Of a stretch of DNA of 64,000 nt, positions 61,138-64,000 are shown piece by piece. How positions within the stretch are numbered: position 1 is the first letter of the stretch; each line of letters begins with the position of its first letter. Source of the stretch: an uncultured Caldilineaceae bacterium (lineage in GTDB: Bacteria; Chloroflexota; Anaerolineae; Caldilineales; Caldilineaceae); the NCBI GenBank assembly GCA_951812725.1, contig OX638330.1, positions 1,178,001 through 1,242,000 on the forward strand. Direction: 5' to 3'. The notes beneath the pieces were generated by a model. That model did no database searches, was not told the DNA's origin, and saw only the letters and a program-made list of their open reading frames with translations. The translations under genes were made by a program, and so were the position numbers.

Positions 61138-62071
61138 GCCGGAGAGCGGAGAAGGCGGCGTAGCACAGCCGGATGCCGCTCCCCAACAGAGTTCATCACC
61201 CGGAGACGAAAAAGGGGCTCGCAAGCCGGTCGACGTCGGCGAGATGTTCGAGGCACGCAAACTGGATACGCCGCTCGACAAGATGACGCGCGAGAAGTCG
61301 GGCAAGCGCTCCTACAGCCGTACAGATCGAAAGCGGGGCCGCTATATCCAGGCGCGGCCGGCACACGACAAGCTCGACGATATTGCCTTCGACGCCACGC
61401 TGCGAGGCGCCGCGCCCTATCAGAAGGAACGGCACGAGAGCGGGGAGAGCGATCTGGCGTTGCAGTTGCGGATGTCCGACCTGCAGCGTAAGATCCGGGT
61501 GCGGCGAACAGGCAACCTCATTCTCTTTGTGGTGGACGCCAGTTGGTCGATGGCGGCCAGCGAACGGATGGAAGCCACGAAGGGCGCGATTTTCAGTCTG
61601 CTGGTAGAAGCATATCAACGCCGCGACCAGGTGGGACTGGTGGTATTTCAGCGCGACAAGGCGCGGATAGTGCTGCCGCCGACCAACAGTGTCGAACTGG
61701 CGGAGAAGGCGCTGCAAGATCTTCCCGTGGGGGGCAAGACCCCGCTCAGCAGCGGCCTGTTGGCGACCTGGCAGGTGGTAGAGAATGCTCGGCGGCGCGA
61801 TCCTGAACTGCGTCCGCTGGTGATGCTCTTGACGGACGGCGCCGGCAACGTAAGCATGACGGGCATGCCGGCCCAGGAAGAGGCGATGAAGATGGCTTCG
61901 CTGTTTGCGATTGAGGAAGTGCGCACCATCGTCATCAATATGGAGCACATGGCGTTTGATCGCGGGCTGGCGCAGGCACTGGCCGAGCAGATGGGCGGCG
62001 TTTGTTATAATTTGCCGGATCTGCGGGCGGACACGCTGCTGAACACGGTTAAGCGGGAGATTGGCGGGTAG
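61100..62071 (+). CDS. Chelatase acidic linker and vWA domain (ChlD-like part)
   Basis: 323 codons in the -1 frame relative to the AAA part. The first 45 residues (SDEGDDSEELDSSPESGEGG onwards) are the acidic, Pro-rich linker found between AAA and vWA domains in ChlD/BchD proteins. This makes an independent start at ATG 61244 less likely, since no good ribosome site is there. The vWA domain has the MIDAS motif DASWSMA, Thr in KTPLSSG and Asp in TDGAGN. The domain binds magnesium and links the ATPase ring to the metal-inserting subunit. It is best read as the second half of one gene with 60012-61130. Confidence 0.85.
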   Translation, partial: SDEGDDSEELDSSPESGEGGVAQPDAAPQQSSSPGDEKGARKPVDVGEMFEARKLDTPLDKMTREKSGKRSYSRTDRKRGRYIQARPAHDKLDDIAFDATLRGAAPYQKERHESGESDLALQLRMSDLQRKIRVRRTGNLILFVVDASWSMAASERMEATKGAIFSLLVEAYQRRDQVGLVVFQRDKARIVLPPTNSVELAEKALQDLPVGGKTPLSSGLLATWQVVENARRRDPELRPLVMLLTDGAGNVSMTGMPAQEEAMKMASLFAIEEVRTIVINMEHMAFDRGLAQALAEQMGGVCYNLPDLRADTLLNTVKREIGG

Positions 62072-62119
62072 GTGGAGGTTGAATTCACGGACGCCAGCCG
62101 CCAAGTCACCGGAAAGAAT

Positions 62120-62147
62120 CTGTTGACAAGCCATCAACTGTCAACAG
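62120..62147 (+). other. Inverted repeat upstream of the TPR-like gene
   Basis: CTGTTGACA and TGTCAACAG pair (nine bases) across a ten-base loop, 30 bases before the next start codon. The GTTGACA/TGTCAAC arms match those of the hairpin at 13731-13764, so a shared binding protein is possible. TTGACA could also act as a -35 box, but no good -10 follows. Confidence 0.45.
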
Positions 62148-62177
62148 GCAATAAATTCGCATAGCGAGAAACGCTGG

Positions 62178-63542
62178 ATGACTACTGACACACGCGGGCA
62201 AGGCAACGCGGCCGCTCTGAAAGGTTCCTGGGAGGCGCTGCACGCAGAGGCTGTGGCTCTTTCACGGCAGGGGAATGACGAGGCGCTGGGCAAGTACGGT
62301 TTACTGGTGGAACGGCTGGCCGGGCTGCCTGAGGCGCGTCGGATGGCCAAGGATCAGAGGCTGCAAGTTATTCTTGATCAGAGTATGCTCGGCCTGCAGT
62401 CGCACTATGCCAGGCGCAACCGTCTGGACGAGATGGCGACGGCCGACGACAGCGTTTTGGAGAAACTGAGCGAGGACGCCTTGTCACTGTGGCGGGAGAA
62501 TCAGGCGCGCGCTTACTGGTGGCAAGGCCGCCACGCGGAGGCAGCTTCGATCGTGCGGGCTGAAGGGGATAAGCTTCCCTTTGACGTGGACTTGCGATGG
62601 CTACTTTTCTCGATCCTCATCGATGACGGTAAATTGGATGAGGCCGAAGGGGTGCGGGGTACTCTGGTCAGCGAGTTGCAGAAACTGTTCAGCTCGCAAG
62701 GTTTGGCGGAGGCCCTGGTCGAAGATGTGGACGTCCAGATGAAGGTAAAGGAGCGGCTGGCAGGGGAGGGCGAGAATAACCAGGTGTCGCTCCAGTTCGG
62801 GCTGATGCATTTTCTGCGCGCCAATGTAGAGTTGGAGCGCCGGCGCTGGCAGGAGGCGGTTGATGCGTTCGGCAAGGCTACCAAAGTGTCGGAGGCCTAT
62901 AGCGAGCGCTGGCATCTGTTATACCGGCCGCTTGTACTCAACAATCAGGGCCGCCTGGCGCAGCGGGCGCTCAATCGCGAAGAGTCGCCGGCTTCGCAGG
63001 GGTTCTGGCGGGGTCTATCCGGTTACTACGCGGGCGACCGGCAGGGGGCTTTGACGGAATGGCGGCGGGTGGCCCAGATTCCGCTTGAGAAAGTTACGCT
63101 GGCGTCAGTCGGTGACTGGATTCTGGCCCACTACTATATTGAAGCTGCGCAGGATACGTCAGCAGGCGAAGAGGAAACGGCGGCAGTTGCGGACGCAGAA
63201 AGCTCTGACAACGGCGAGGACCAGAGCGGCAACAAGCTTTCACAAAATGTCAGTCAAGGGTTGCAAGTCGCTCTGAACCTGCTGGGGCAGCAGGAAACCC
63301 GACGGGACCCGCTCGTATTGGGACTGGCGGCGCTGGGATGGGGAATGAACGGCTACAGGGAACACCTGCACCGCAACCTGCGTCATGCGGTCGAGCAGCT
63401 GCGGGCGTCGCTTCAGGACAATAAACTTTCCGTCTTCAACTGGTATTTTTTCCGTGATCTGCTGCCGGCGGAGGATTTTGCCGAGGTCGAGACGTACTTC
63501 CACAGACCTAAGACTGAGGAAAGCGGGCCGCGAGAAGCGTAG
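62178..63542 (+). CDS. TPR-like helical repeat protein, unknown function
   Basis: 454 residues. Pairs of helices with TPR-type spacing recur: ARAYWWQGRHAEAASIVR, LRANVELERRRWQEAVDAFGKATKV and LSGYYAGDRQGALTEWRRVAQI are the clearest. An acidic linker (about 325-352, GEEETAAVADAESSDNGED) separates the last helical block. No signal peptide or membrane helix. It starts 106 bases after the chelatase and could be co-transcribed; a role as an adaptor to the chelatase is possible but unproven. Confidence 0.75.
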   Translation: MTTDTRGQGNAAALKGSWEALHAEAVALSRQGNDEALGKYGLLVERLAGLPEARRMAKDQRLQVILDQSMLGLQSHYARRNRLDEMATADDSVLEKLSEDALSLWRENQARAYWWQGRHAEAASIVRAEGDKLPFDVDLRWLLFSILIDDGKLDEAEGVRGTLVSELQKLFSSQGLAEALVEDVDVQMKVKERLAGEGENNQVSLQFGLMHFLRANVELERRRWQEAVDAFGKATKVSEAYSERWHLLYRPLVLNNQGRLAQRALNREESPASQGFWRGLSGYYAGDRQGALTEWRRVAQIPLEKVTLASVGDWILAHYYIEAAQDTSAGEEETAAVADAESSDNGEDQSGNKLSQNVSQGLQVALNLLGQQETRRDPLVLGLAALGWGMNGYREHLHRNLRHAVEQLRASLQDNKLSVFNWYFFRDLLPAEDFAEVETYFHRPKTEESGPREA

Positions 63543-64000
63543 CGAGCAAGATGCCGACGCGAATTCCTCTTTTTCGCACCGGCGGTAAGTACCTAGGTTC
63601 CGTTGACATTTTGGGAAGGCTGTTCAGATGTAAACAAGAACTGAAAGCCTGCAGGCCTGTTAGGGATGTTTCTCGCTTGAATGTTGAAATGGACAAAACC
63701 ATTTGATCCGCGAAGTCACGCGAAGGGTCGCGAAGAACACCTTTTTGTCCGCAGAGGACGCGGAGAACAACAGAGGCGTATCGAATTTTCTTTGCGCAGC
63801 TGCGCCGCCCTTCGACGATCAGGCGTAATTTGCACCCGGAAGTCGTTGTTCAGACAAACGTCAACGAGCCCTAGTTGCAGGATAGCCTTCACCCTCGATT
63901 TCGGTACGCGTGTAGCACACCTCCGTAGGGAACCGGCCTGATTCGCTTGCGCCACTTCGCCCAGGTACTCATAAGATGGGGCCAGAAAGGGCTTTCGGCG
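63543..64000. other. Right-edge intergenic region with CGCGAAG triple repeat
   Basis: No credible gene in the last 458 bases. CGCGAAG occurs three times with a ten-base period (63709, 63719, 63729), followed by TCCGCAGAGGACGCGGAGA. Similar text is common between genes in many environmental genomes (from memory). What lies at the far right edge cannot be told. Confidence 0.4.

Noticed and set aside
61196-62137. 313-codon open frame on the minus strand
   Set aside because: Antisense to the chelatase vWA part; no motifs.

Overview
The window looks like a chromosomal segment of a free-living, GC-rich (high-50s percent by eye) bacterium. Gene content and style point to the Chloroflexota (Caldilinea/Anaerolineae/SAR202-like), but this is inference: there is no rRNA or phylogenetic marker tree here. 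The pointers are multiple enolase-superfamily dehydratases, a nirA-type reductase with a TrpD2-like neighbour, a MoxR/DUF58/DUF4129 set, a ChlI-ChlD type chelatase, a bactofilin-like envelope protein and frequent GTG starts. Most genes lie on the minus strand.

Layout. 1-5.5 kb: an IS66-family element, cut by the left edge, has removed the first part of an OmpR-type response regulator; its likely partners (a three-PDZ secreted protein and a sensor kinase) follow. 5.6-10.5 kb: a Trm112-like membrane protein, two small unknown genes and a large M16 lipoprotein peptidase. 11.2-15.5 kb: a promoter and a nitrite/sulfite reductase operon with an unknown gene and a TrpD2-like protein. 15.9-23.3 kb: a CCA-adding-type enzyme, a TPP enzyme, and MoxR-DUF58-DUF4129. 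23.6-31.6 kb: a sugar-acid catabolic block (2-hydroxyacid dehydrogenase, amidohydrolase/lactonase, two enolase-superfamily dehydratases, DapA-family aldolase, TPP enzyme), then MTA phosphorylase. 32-37.2 kb: small unknowns, a thioesterase and a glycosyltransferase/GtrA/O-antigen-ligase group. 37.3-41.7 kb: tRNA-Ser(CGA), a HAD hydrolase, a LarA-N-like protein, prfB with its programmed frameshift, and ftsY. 42.5-51.3 kb: dgt, a large acidic membrane protein, manC, dprA, rimM, khpA, rpsP, ffh and a CDP-alcohol phosphotransferase. 51.4-53.6 kb: a G-rich repeat field around one Cys/His-motif gene. 53.6-64 kb: a phosphoesterase, ettA, a bactofilin-like protein, an ECF sigma/anti-sigma pair, a chlI/chlD gene split by a -1 frame change at an A8 run, and a TPR-like protein.

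Themes. Three kinds of translational or genetic interruption are visible: the prfB +1 site, the A8 -1 site between the chelatase AAA and vWA domains, and the IS66 insertion. Five copies of a dispersed double-hairpin repeat (near 6.4, 15.8, 31.8, 42.2 and 53.5 kb) all point the same way. Their stems change sequence yet stay paired, so structure seems to matter. A second repeat family of at least six copies brackets the unknown gene at 52-53 kb. The frameshifted chelatase, the oriented hairpin repeats and the repeat-enclosed Cys/His gene are the best candidates for under-described biology.
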